This document shows, piece by piece, positions 16,231-24,332 of a stretch of DNA of 35,027 nt. The notes beneath the pieces were generated by a model. The model was not told the DNA's origin and did no database searches. It saw nothing but the letters and a program-made list of their open reading frames with translations. This stretch comes from an uncultured Prevotella sp. (GTDB taxonomy: Bacteria; Bacteroidota; Bacteroidia; Bacteroidales; Bacteroidaceae): assembly GCA_944319815.1 (NCBI GenBank), contig CALUEX010000024.1, positions 1 to 35,027 on the forward strand, written 5' to 3'. Each line of letters starts with the position of its first letter. The first letter of the stretch is position 1. Made by a program: the position numbers and the translations under genes.

Positions 16231-17073
16231 TTACTTCTTCAGTTCTTCAATCCTCTTTGTGATTTCGTCAATAGCCTCACGGTATTCCTCTTCCGTGGGC
16301 ACTCCGTGGTGCCACTTGAGCACGTTCTCCATGTAAGACACGTGGAAGCCCTTGGTAGTGTGCAACACAACCATGTGCGGCTTGCCGTTAGTGTAGTCGA
16401 TGTTTTCGAGGCAGTCAACTATCGCTCCCATGTCGTTACCGTCAACGTCGATGACGTCCCAGCCGAACGCACGCCAGCGCTCGTCAATCGATTCCAGCTT
16501 CATCACGTTCTCCGTCGTGTCGCTGATTTGCAGCCCGTTACGGTCGATGAACGCCACGAGGTTGTCCAACTTGTAGTTAGAGCCGGCCATTGCCGCCTCG
16601 TAAATAGAGCCTTCACCCTGCTCGCCGTCGCCCATCAGCACGTAAGTCTTATACGACTTGCCGTCCATCTTGGCAGCTATGGCGCATCCAACGCCCAGCG
16701 AAAGGCCGTGGCCCAGCGCGCCGCTGTTGAACTCAATGCCCGGAACCTCAACCGTTGGGTGGCCCGCAAGCACAGAGAGGTAATCGCCGTAAGTGTCAAC
16801 CAGTTCCTTGGTAATGAAGCCTTTTGCCTCAAGCACACAGTAAAGAGCCTCCACACAGTGCCCCTTGCTCATGATGAAACGGTCACGGTTGTCCATCTTG
16901 GGGTTCTTGGGGTCAACGTTCATGATGCGCAAATAAAGTGCCGTCAGCACGTTCAGCGACGACAAGTCGCCGCCGATGTGGCCGGCCTTGGCCTTGTAGA
17001 CCACCTCTATAAGCCTTTTCCTGATTTCCTCGCTCCGCAGCGTAAGCTCGGCGATGCTCATTTTGTTGTCCAT
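16231..17073 (-). CDS. Transketolase N-terminal subunit (thiamine-diphosphate-binding)
   Basis: First half of a split transketolase, 280 residues, covering only the PP domain. The cofactor and metal motif is GDGEQGEGS at 148-156 with Asn179 (DRNG). Conserved histidines around the channel are His32 (GHIGGD), His72 (SKGHCVE) and His122 (GALGHG). It is the first gene of a four-gene minus-strand operon whose other products are the second transketolase half, an FGGY kinase and a sugar isomerase. Split transketolases are common in Bacteroidetes and archaea and are also used in apulose-4-phosphate cleavage. The sequence alone does not separate these uses. Confidence 0.9.
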   Translation of the reverse strand: MDNKMSIAELTLRSEEIRKRLIEVVYKAKAGHIGGDLSSLNVLTALYLRIMNVDPKNPKMDNRDRFIMSKGHCVEALYCVLEAKGFITKELVDTYGDYLSVLAGHPTVEVPGIEFNSGALGHGLSLGVGCAIAAKMDGKSYKTYVLMGDGEQGEGSIYEAAMAGSNYKLDNLVAFIDRNGLQISDTTENVMKLESIDERWRAFGWDVIDVDGNDMGAIVDCLENIDYTNGKPHMVVLHTTKGFHVSYMENVLKWHHGVPTEEEYREAIDEITKRIEELKK

Positions 17074-17198
17074 ATTATGTCAGTTAGTAATGCGGTTAAA
17101 AATACTTTGATGTTCTTCTTGCCTTAAGGTAAATGCAGCCGCGAGGCCACAACCTCACCTGCCGCCGCGCAACGCGCTTGCGGCCATGAAGTCAACGG

Positions 17199-17206
17199 CA
17201 AATATA
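17199..17206 (-). promoter_or_regulatory. -7 element of the sugar operon
   Basis: TATATTTG on the minus strand matches TAnnTTTG, with transcription expected near 17192 and a leader of about 119 nt. The nearest TTTG (17231-17234) is 24 nt upstream, longer than usual, so an activator may be needed. Confidence 0.5.
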
Positions 17207-17390
17207 CAGATTTTTTCCCGAAAACGAAAGCAAAATCACAAAAAACACGGCGTTATGACATAAAACTAAGAGATTGGATAAATGATATTGCCCATTCACC
17301 GTGTACGACGCTTTAACATCAATCCTCGATTAACGCGCTAACGTAATTCATATAACCGCAACAAGTGGGCCGACAAGCGGCAACAACTCG

Positions 17391-17442
17391 AAAAAGCGCG
17401 TGTCGGAGCGGCATGAACACGCCCGCGCTCCGACACACGCTT
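17391..17442 (-). terminator. Intrinsic terminator of the LysM-barrel operon
   Basis: A stem of about 15 bp (17426-17442 with 17395-17410, containing GTGTCGGAGCG) is followed on the minus strand by TTTTT (17395-17391). It lies 76 nt after the barrel gene stop. The remaining DNA between here and the sugar operon promoter shows no gene. Confidence 0.8.
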
Positions 17443-17517
17443 ACCCTTGCGGACACGACGTAACAAGGCATATCTTGAAACGCCCGGCACCAGGCATTCG
17501 TATCCCCCTAATCCGCC

Positions 17518-18270
17518 TTAATTCGCCCTATCCTTTGTCTTGATGATGTCGAACAGGTAGGTCAGCTTGACTACTATGTTGCCGAAGTTCGACTTGCCGA
17601 AGTAGTCACGCTTAGAGTCGCCGTAGATGTTGCCAAGGCCGTAATAATACCGGGCTTCAAGCTGGAAGTGGCCGGCCTTGTGGTGTGAATATTCAAGGCC
17701 GAGGCCGGCGGCGATGCCATAGTCAAACTTGTTTTCTACGGGCATGGAGTATTGGGCGGTAATGTTGTTCACGCGGTCGTCGGTGTTCGGGGCGTCAAGC
17801 GGGAAGTTTGCATCGGTGCTCTCGCCGATGCAGAAGCCTATCTGCGGGCCCGCCTGGAAGAAGAACTGGAAGCCCTGCTCCTCGCGTCCCCACCCGAGAT
17901 GGGCGAACACGGGGATTTGTATGTAGCTCATCGTGCGGCTGTATTTCTCGGCAAGCCCCGTGGCGGGGTTGATTACGGGAGCGTCCTGGGCGTCGAGGAT
18001 GTCCTCCTGCCAACCTATCTGGGCATAGTTGACCTCGGCCTGCACGGCACAGATGGTGCTGAAGTATTTTTCGCAAACGTAACGGAAGGAGAAACCGCCG
18101 GTGATGCCGCCGTGGAACGTCTGGTTGACCCTTGGGTTGAAGCCAACGTTGCTAAGTACGTATCCGCCGTTGACGCCGATGCTGAGGTCGCTGCGGTATT
18201 TGCCCACCTGGGCCTTGGCCGTAACGGCAAAGACGAAAAGCATAAAAAAGAGGTATAGTCGCTTGAGCAT
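17518..18270 (-). CDS. Outer-membrane beta-barrel protein, PorT-like
   Basis: Predicted 8-strand-type outer-membrane barrel of 250 residues. The signal peptide is residues 1-20 (MLKRLYLFFMLFVFAVTAKA). The rest alternates aromatic and polar residues in barrel strands, for example GITGGFSFRYV, FQFFFQAGPQIGF and HFQLEARYYYGLG, and ends with a strand, NIVVKLTYLFDI. It starts four nt after the stop of the LysM protein gene, so translation is probably coupled. PorT is part of T9SS in Bacteroidetes, but many small barrels share this fold, so a secretion role is not established. Confidence 0.8.
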   Translation of the reverse strand: MLKRLYLFFMLFVFAVTAKAQVGKYRSDLSIGVNGGYVLSNVGFNPRVNQTFHGGITGGFSFRYVCEKYFSTICAVQAEVNYAQIGWQEDILDAQDAPVINPATGLAEKYSRTMSYIQIPVFAHLGWGREEQGFQFFFQAGPQIGFCIGESTDANFPLDAPNTDDRVNNITAQYSMPVENKFDYGIAAGLGLEYSHHKAGHFQLEARYYYGLGNIYGDSKRDYFGKSNFGNIVVKLTYLFDIIKTKDRAN

Positions 18271-18274
18271 CGGG

Positions 18275-19603
18275 TCAGAAATTGATTATGGATATGGACT
18301 TGTCGGGGTTGTAGTGAACGAACTGCAAAGCCTGGTTTCGCCAGCCGCCGCCCGACTTCGTGCGGGCGAAGTGCAGCGGGGTCTGCAGGGCGCGCTTGTC
18401 CTCGGACTCGCCGGTGAACTTCTTGCCCTGCGCGTGGAGGCCACGGAGGAAGAACATCGCTTGGTCGTAACCCGTGAGGGCGAAGCGCGGCAGGTAGTCC
18501 ATCATGCCGCAATGGAAAGCCGCACGGTAACGGGTCTCGAAAGCGCGCACGCGCGACGAATACTCGTTGTAATAGAAGTTGGTGGGGACATACGTATCGT
18601 ACTTGCAGAAGCGGTCAAGGTTGTGCTTGACGTACATGAACCACTCGGTGTAGCCGAAAAGCGAAACCTTGAGCGACGGATGGCTGCCCGTAAGTTCGTC
18701 AAGGAGGGCCAGCACGGCGTTAAGCTCGGGCGAACGAGCCGTGTTGAGCACCACCATGTTGGGCTTCACGGCGCTGAAGGCCGCGGCGAAGCCCGTCTGC
18801 GACGAGTTCAGGTTGGTGACATTGCACGCCACGCCCTTTGCCGCGAGCTTCTTGCGCAACGGGAAGGTAAACACGCCCTTGTCGCTGGTCTTGTCGTTAC
18901 AGTCAATCACTACTACGTTATAGTCCTTGAAGCGGTAGGCAAAGTGGTCAGCCACGCGGTCGTAGAAGTCTTCAGGCGACTGGTACACCTGGAAGATGTT
19001 GGGGTTAGAGTCAACGTCGTCGCCCGTGATTGAGAAGGGGATGACGAGCTTGATGCCGTTGTCCTTGGCGAAGAACGACAGCGGCTTCACCTGCTTTGAA
19101 TAGAGCGGGCCGAAGATTATGTCGCGCCTGTCGAGGCCGTCCTTTACGAGCGTGCGGTAGATGTCGGCACCTATGGGCACGTTCCATGCCTGTATGTCGA
19201 TGTTGTAGCCCTCTTTCTTGAGGTCTTCACAGGCGAGCAGCATCCCCCGGTAATACTCAACCATGCGGCGGCCGTCGCCGTCAACGTTGTGCAGCGGCAG
19301 CAGCACGCCCACCTTCAGGGCACCGGCCGTAACGGAAGCCTTGGCCGGAGCCGATGCCGTGACCGACGGGTAAGGGATGAATATATAGTCGCCCTTCTTC
19401 AGGGTATAGCCCGGCACGCCCATGTCTGGGTTGGCCTTTACAAGCTCATCGACGGTCAACCCGTAGTCACGGGCTATTCCGTAGATAGTCTCGCTTTTCT
19501 CCACCTTGTGCATCTCGCGCCATTTCTTGCCGCCCTGCGCCGCCGCGACGATACTGAAAGTAAGCGCCGCAACGACGAGCAAGCATCTTGCTAAACGTTT
19601 CAT
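18275..19603 (-). CDS. LysM domain fused to a type-1 periplasmic-binding-like domain
   Basis: Exported protein of 442 residues. Residues 1-22 are a signal peptide. A LysM motif follows at about 31-77 (HKVEKSETIYGIARDYGLT to GDYIFIPYP), expected to bind peptidoglycan. From about 95 the sequence resembles the ligand-binding fold of branched-chain amino-acid receptors and LpoA-like proteins (LKVGVLLPLHN, DIIFGPLYSKQ, IPFSIT, GYDQAMFFLRG). No transporter permease or ATPase is nearby, so it is probably not a transport receptor but a cell-wall-linked sensor or synthase regulator. It is translationally linked to the barrel gene downstream. Confidence 0.85.
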   Translation of the reverse strand: MKRLARCLLVVAALTFSIVAAAQGGKKWREMHKVEKSETIYGIARDYGLTVDELVKANPDMGVPGYTLKKGDYIFIPYPSVTASAPAKASVTAGALKVGVLLPLHNVDGDGRRMVEYYRGMLLACEDLKKEGYNIDIQAWNVPIGADIYRTLVKDGLDRRDIIFGPLYSKQVKPLSFFAKDNGIKLVIPFSITGDDVDSNPNIFQVYQSPEDFYDRVADHFAYRFKDYNVVVIDCNDKTSDKGVFTFPLRKKLAAKGVACNVTNLNSSQTGFAAAFSAVKPNMVVLNTARSPELNAVLALLDELTGSHPSLKVSLFGYTEWFMYVKHNLDRFCKYDTYVPTNFYYNEYSSRVRAFETRYRAAFHCGMMDYLPRFALTGYDQAMFFLRGLHAQGKKFTGESEDKRALQTPLHFARTKSGGGWRNQALQFVHYNPDKSISIINF

Positions 19604-19634
19604 TGCAATTATCCACTTTTTAACTTATCGAGCG

Positions 19635-19665
19635 CAAAAATACAAAAAAAGAGTGGCTAAATCAA
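19635..19665 (-). promoter_or_regulatory. Promoter of the LysM-barrel operon
   Basis: TATTTTTG (19635-19642, minus strand) has a TTG (19663-19665) 20 nt upstream. Transcription would start near 19628, about 25 nt before the start codon. Confidence 0.65.
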
Positions 19666-19776
19666 CTTTATTGCGTATTTTTGCAGAAAACAAATAAACG
19701 AAAAGTGAAATATTGGCTGTGACAGTGTGTCGCCGGGACGCATGGCAAAAGCCAGGCACGGGCTTGCGGCTTCGCC

Positions 19777-19864
19777 AAACGTGCCCTTTCACGCCATGAA
19801 AGGTGCCCTTTCGGCCCGTAAAAGGTGGCCTTTGGCAAGGCGAAAGAGCACCTTTTACTAACCA
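19777..19864. repeat. 22-nt-period palindromic array B (4 units)
   Basis: Units start at 19777, 19799, 19821 and 19843, exactly 22 nt apart. Cores include AAAGGTGCCCTTTC and AAAGGTGGCCTTT. Units 3 and 4 can pair into a hairpin. It lies between divergently transcribed genes, upstream of both, so it is not at any gene's 3' end here. Confidence 0.85.
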
Positions 19865-19992
19865 TGCTGACTGTCAGCGAGTTACGATTGCACAGCAAAC
19901 AAGCCGCAATGTGCATGGCGTCACGTCGCACGGCGCCCAAACGGCACGCTGCATAAGGCTCTCGCTTTCCGCTTAAAGGTTTATGATTGATT

Positions 19993-20715
19993 ATGAGAAC
20001 GTTTTTAATGCTTTTACTTGCGGTGGCGGCATGGCCGACGGCCGGCCGTTCCCAGTCGTATGACGAAATACCGACAATAAACCCCACAGCCACTTACACC
20101 ACCGACGAGGGCGAGGAGGAGAGCGAAGCCTACTCAGGCAACGCGCCGCTCGTGGCACGCTTCGAGGCCAACCCGGAGAACGTCGGCGAATACACGGCGA
20201 GCTACGAATGGCGGTTCACGCTCAACAACGAGAGCGAACCTTACCTGATACGTTACGAGCAGGACACTGAATATACCTTCACGGAGGCCGGCACACACAA
20301 CATCGTGCTTTACGCCATGTTCGTGAACGGAAACGACACCATATCCTACACCCAGGACTACTGGGCCGACCGCGGGCCGCTGCGCGTGACCGTAAGCGAG
20401 AGCCGGCTGGAGATGCCCAACGCCTTCTCGCCGAACGGCGACGGCATCAACGACATTTACCAGGCCAAGAGCAACTACCAGTCGATTGTAGAGTTCCACG
20501 CCTACATCTTCAACCGCTGGGGGCAGAAACTGTACGAATGGAGCGACCCTGCCGGCGGATGGGACGGCAAGTACAACGGGAAGGACGTGGCACAGGGAGT
20601 GTATTTCGTTCTCGTCAAGGCAAGGGGAGCCGACGGCAGGGAATACAACATCAAGCGCGACGTCAACCTGCTGCGCGGATATACGGAGAGCACGGGAACC
20701 GTCAGCGGCGAATGA
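19993..20715 (+). CDS. Small T9SS cargo with type B sorting domain
   Basis: Exported protein; the frame opens with TTG at 19987, but ATG at 19993 gives a tidy signal peptide (MRTFLMLLLAVAAWPTAGRSQ), so I used it (240 residues). Residues about 45-125 look like a PKD-type beta-sandwich (APLVARFEANPEN, YEWRFTLNNES, GTHNIVLYAM). The last 90 residues are the gliding-motility-associated C-terminal domain: PNAFSPNGDGINDIY, IFNRWGQKLYEW, GWDGKYNGKDVAQGVYFVL. This signal directs secretion through the type IX system and cell-surface release or attachment. No catalytic domain is present, so a structural or binding role is likely. Partner genes are not in the window. Confidence 0.88.
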   Translation: MRTFLMLLLAVAAWPTAGRSQSYDEIPTINPTATYTTDEGEEESEAYSGNAPLVARFEANPENVGEYTASYEWRFTLNNESEPYLIRYEQDTEYTFTEAGTHNIVLYAMFVNGNDTISYTQDYWADRGPLRVTVSESRLEMPNAFSPNGDGINDIYQAKSNYQSIVEFHAYIFNRWGQKLYEWSDPAGGWDGKYNGKDVAQGVYFVLVKARGADGREYNIKRDVNLLRGYTESTGTVSGE

Positions 20716-20743
20716 GCAACTCCCAAAGCCCCTCACAACCGAC

Positions 20744-20946
20744 CAGAAGCCCCCACCCAACCTCCCCGAGGGGAGGAGATGAAAAGGCAGCCCCCAGCCT
20801 CCTCAAAGGGAGGGGAATGAACAATAAGGCTAATGTCTTAACTCCTTTACTCCGTAACTCCTTAACTCCTAAATGAAAAAGCTATTGTCTTTAACTCCTT
20901 AGCGAGTGGAACGAGCGATAACTTCTTTAACTACTTTAACTACTAT
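20744..20946 (-). repeat. Dispersed repeat copy 3, reverse orientation
   Basis: Reverse complement of the unit at 11761-11920: GC-rich palindromes (CCTCCCCGAGGGGAGG and a second CCTCAAAGGGAGGGG), then GCTAATGTCTTAACTCC, then GCTATTGTCTTTAACTCC and the near-palindrome AGCGAGTGGAACGAGCG. It fills the gap before uvrA and reaches the uvrA ribosome-binding site, so the uvrA promoter must lie in or before it. Confidence 0.8.
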
Positions 20947-20956
20947 AAGGAAAAAG

Positions 20957-23785
20957 ATGCCTGAAGAAAAGATAAACGTTTGGGGTGCAAGAGTGCACAA
21001 CCTGAAGAACATCGACGTAGAAATACCACGCGGAAGCCTGACCGTAATAACGGGACTGAGCGGCTCGGGCAAGTCGTCGTTGGCCTTCGACACCATATAT
21101 GCAGAGGGGCAAAGACGCTACATTGAGACGTTCTCGGCCTATGCACGCAACTTTCTCGGCGGCATGGAGCGCCCCGACGTTGACAAGATTACGGGACTAA
21201 GCCCCGTAATCAGCATCGAACAGAAAACCACCAACAAGAACCCGCGCTCAACCGTGGGCACTACCACCGAAATATACGACTACCTCCGACTGCTCTACGC
21301 ACGTGCCGGCATAGCCTACAGCTACGCCACGGGCGAGGAAATGGTGAAGTACACCGAGGAGGACGTGCTCAAGATGATACACGAACGCTACAGCGGAAGG
21401 CCCATATACATACTGGCACCGCTGGTGCGCAACCGCAAGGGGCACTACCGCGAACTGTTCGAGAGCCTGCGCCGAAAAGGCTACCTGCACGTCAGGGTTG
21501 ACGGCGAGGTGAAGGAAATAGGGCGAGGCATGAAGACCGACCGCTACAAGAACCACAACATCGAGGTGGTAATCGACAAGCTCAAGGTGCAGGACAAGGA
21601 CGACGAGCGACTGAAGAAAAGCGTGGCCACGGCCATGAAACAGGGCGACGGACTGCTAATGATAATGGAAAAGGACTCCGGCGAAGCCAAATATTACAGC
21701 AAACGGCTTATGTGCCCGACAACGGGCATATCATACGGCGACCCCGCACCAAACAAGTTCTCGTTCAACTCGCCCGAAGGGGCGTGCCCGCGCTGCAAGG
21801 GACTCGGTTACGTCAACGAGATTGACTTGGCCAAAATAATCCCCGACACATCGGCAACCATCCGCCAGGGAGCCATCACTCCGCTTGGGAAATACAAGAA
21901 CCAGATGATATTCTGGCAAATCGACGCCATACTCGAAAAATACGAATGCGACCTCAACACGCCGGTGAAGGACATACCGGAAGAGGCCATGAACGAGATA
22001 CTCTACGGCTCGATGGAGAACGTGCGCATAAGGAAAGAGCTCGTACACACGTCAAGCGACTACTTCGTTGAGTTCGACGGTGTGGTCAAATACCTGCGCA
22101 GCGTCATCGAGAACGACGACAGCGCAAGCGGCCAAAAGTGGGCAGACCAGTTCCAGACGGTATGCCAATGCCCCGAATGCAAGGGCATGAAGCTAAACCG
22201 CGAATCGCTATCTTACCGCATCTGGGACAAGAACATATCGGAAGTTGCCGATATGGACATCGCCGAACTGAAGCAATGGCTGGCCGAAGCACAGACCCAC
22301 CTGACGGAACGACAGCGCCGCATAGCCGACGAGATAATAAAGGAAATAGTGACGCGCATCGACTTCATGCTCGAGGTCGGGCTTGACTACCTCTCGCTCA
22401 ACCGCCAATCGGCAACGCTGTCGGGCGGCGAAAGCCAGCGCATACGCCTCGCCACGCAAATAGGCTCGCAGTTAGTCAACGTGCTGTACATCCTCGACGA
22501 GCCGAGCATCGGCCTGCACCAACGCGACAACGACCGGCTGATAAAGTCGCTGAAGGAGCTGCGCGACCTCGGCAACACGGTAATCGTCGTAGAGCACGAC
22601 AAGGACATGATGCTCAATGCCGACTACATCGTTGACATAGGGCCCAAGGCCGGGCGACGGGGTGGCGAGGTGGTGTTCCAAGGCACGCCGCAAGAGATGC
22701 TGAAGCAGCACACCATAACCAGCCAATACTTGAACGGCGAGATGAAAATAGAGGTGCCGGCGAAGCGGCGCGAAGGCAACGGCAAGTGCATAAGGCTGCA
22801 CGGGGCGTCAGGCAACAACCTGAAACACGTTGACGTAGAGTTTCCGCTCGGCAAGCTGATTGTAGTCACGGGCGTGAGCGGTTCGGGCAAGTCAACGCTA
22901 ATCAACGAGACGTTGCAGCCAATCTTAAGCCAGCATTTCTACCGCTCCCTGAAGAAACCCATGCCCTACGACTCCATAGAAGGACTTGAGTTTATAGACA
23001 AGGTGGTCAACGTAGACCAAAGTCCGCTCGGGCGCACGCCGCGCTCCAACCCTGCGACATACACCGGCGTGTTCAGCGACATACGCTCACTGTTCGTCAA
23101 CCTGCCCGAGGCCAAAATACGCGGATACAAGCCGGGGCGCTTCTCGTTCAACGTGAAGGGCGGACGCTGCGAGGCCTGCGGCGGCAACGGATACAAGACA
23201 ATCGAGATGCGCTTCTTGCCGGACATCATGGTTCCGTGCGAGGTTTGCCACGGCAAGCGGTACAACCGAGAGACGCTTGAGGTGCGATACAAGGGAAAAA
23301 GCATAGCCGACGTGCTCGACATGACAATCAACCAAGCAGTAGAGTTTTTCGAGAACGTGCCCGACATATTGCGTAAAATCAAGACCATACAGGACGTCGG
23401 ACTGGGTTATATCAAGCTGGGGCTGCCGTCAACGACCCTCTCCGGCGGAGAAAGCCAGCGCGTAAAGCTCGCCACCGAGCTAAGCAAGCGCGACACGGGC
23501 AAGACCGTCTACATCCTTGACGAGCCTACCACGGGCCTCCACTTCGAGGACATACGCATACTGATGAACGTTTTGCAGAAACTTGTAGACCGCGGCAACA
23601 CCGTAATCATCATCGAGCATAACCTCGACGTCATTAAACTGGCCGATTATATCATCGACATGGGGCCCGAAGGCGGACGCGGCGGAGGACAAGTGCTATC
23701 AACGGGCACGCCGGAGGAAGTGGCGGCGAGCGACAAGGGATTTACCCCGAAATTCCTGAAACAGGAGCTGTCGCAGGGCAAGTAA
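20957..23785 (+). CDS. uvrA: Excinuclease ABC subunit A
   Basis: Damage-recognition ATPase of nucleotide excision repair. A longer GTG frame begins at 20906, but the ATG at 20957 follows AAGG (20947-20950) at a good distance and yields the standard [18 protein letters not shown] start, so I chose it (942 residues). Two ABC modules are present: Walker [10 protein letters not shown] with Lys39 and a second GVSGSGKST; signatures [14 protein letters not shown] and [14 protein letters not shown]; and Walker [11 protein letters not shown] and [10 protein letters not shown]. Zinc-type cysteine clusters are CPRCKGLGY with CPECKGMK, and CEACGGNGY with [10 protein letters not shown]. It stands alone and is a complete, normal-length gene. 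Confidence 0.96.
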   Translation: MPEEKINVWGARVHNLKNIDVEIPRGSLTVITGLSGSGKSSLAFDTIYAEGQRRYIETFSAYARNFLGGMERPDVDKITGLSPVISIEQKTTNKNPRSTVGTTTEIYDYLRLLYARAGIAYSYATGEEMVKYTEEDVLKMIHERYSGRPIYILAPLVRNRKGHYRELFESLRRKGYLHVRVDGEVKEIGRGMKTDRYKNHNIEVVIDKLKVQDKDDERLKKSVATAMKQGDGLLMIMEKDSGEAKYYSKRLMCPTTGISYGDPAPNKFSFNSPEGACPRCKGLGYVNEIDLAKIIPDTSATIRQGAITPLGKYKNQMIFWQIDAILEKYECDLNTPVKDIPEEAMNEILYGSMENVRIRKELVHTSSDYFVEFDGVVKYLRSVIENDDSASGQKWADQFQTVCQCPECKGMKLNRESLSYRIWDKNISEVADMDIAELKQWLAEAQTHLTERQRRIADEIIKEIVTRIDFMLEVGLDYLSLNRQSATLSGGESQRIRLATQIGSQLVNVLYILDEPSIGLHQRDNDRLIKSLKELRDLGNTVIVVEHDKDMMLNADYIVDIGPKAGRRGGEVVFQGTPQEMLKQHTITSQYLNGEMKIEVPAKRREGNGKCIRLHGASGNNLKHVDVEFPLGKLIVVTGVSGSGKSTLINETLQPILSQHFYRSLKKPMPYDSIEGLEFIDKVVNVDQSPLGRTPRSNPATYTGVFSDIRSLFVNLPEAKIRGYKPGRFSFNVKGGRCEACGGNGYKTIEMRFLPDIMVPCEVCHGKRYNRETLEVRYKGKSIADVLDMTINQAVEFFENVPDILRKIKTIQDVGLGYIKLGLPSTTLSGGESQRVKLATELSKRDTGKTVYILDEPTTGLHFEDIRILMNVLQKLVDRGNTVIIIEHNLDVIKLADYIIDMGPEGGRGGGQVLSTGTPEEVAASDKGFTPKFLKQELSQGK

Positions 23786-23934
23786 CGCGCCTTACACAGG
23801 GAAGAACGGATATTGACGCTGCACCAAATTGTAACCTAAACGTGACGAACGGCAGCAATATGTCATCCGGCAAATGTCGGCTTTACCCGATGAAATAGAA
23901 AAGCCATGGCGGCCAAATGGCCTATTAAATGAGC

Positions 23935-24111
23935 GAAGGCGGCCTTCTCTGCTTTGAGAAGGCCGCCTTCTTTTATAGTAAAAGCCATCATCCATGCCCG
24001 AAAAGGTCAACTTCGCACTCATTAAAGGCCATCTTCAAGCCCTTAAAAGGTTACCTTTGACATCGTAAAAGGCCATCTTTGACGCACAGGAGAGCCATTC
24101 TCGATGCACAC
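23935..24111. repeat. 22-nt-period palindromic array C (8 units)
   Basis: Units start at 23935 (23 nt), then 23958, 23980, 24002, 24024, 24046, 24068 and 24090, all 22 nt apart. Typical units are AAAGGCCATCTTTGACGCAC and AAAGGTTACCTTTGACATCG. The first two units pair as a perfect 15-bp hairpin (GAAGGCGGCCTTCTC with its complement, 6-nt loop). The array lies in the 547-nt gap between the convergent uvrA and porin genes; the rest of that gap shows no gene. Confidence 0.85.
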
Positions 24112-24232
24112 TTTTGCGTCGTTCGGCGTAAAGACCTATGTATCAATGACTTATAAATGCACGCGATTTTTGCCGTCATTTCCGTCTACAAGCCTTTTAT
24201 TCCAAAACAACAGCCTTCTACAGCGACAACAA

Positions 24233-24278
24233 AAATCGAGATGCAAGCAAACTCACCGTTTTGCTTGCATCTCGATTT
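24233..24278 (-). terminator. Terminator of the porin gene
   Basis: Perfect 19-bp arms at 24233-24251 and 24260-24278 with an 8-nt loop. On the minus strand the stem is followed by further Ts (the tract reads GATTTTTG), as expected for termination of the porin transcript, 55 nt after its stop. Confidence 0.8.
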
Positions 24279-24332
24279 CGGCATAACAACGGATGCGCCT
24301 ATGGCATCGGCCGGGCCTATCGTCTGCCTTAA

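Noticed and set aside
15284-16336. Plus-strand frame of 350 codons opposite the transketolase genes
   Set aside because: It spans two well-supported minus-strand genes and has no recognisable domain.
19668-20093. Minus-strand frame of 141 codons overlapping array B
   Set aside because: It is composed of repeat translation and overlaps the start of the well-supported T9SS cargo gene.
20906-20956. Longer uvrA starting with GTG at 20906
   Set aside because: The extension is translated from a dispersed repeat; ATG at 20957 has a ribosome-binding site and the normal UvrA N-terminus.
23935-24111. CRISPR array
   Set aside because: Regular spacing tempted this call, but repeats are only about 14 nt, palindromic and degenerate, spacers are 8 nt, and no cas genes are present.
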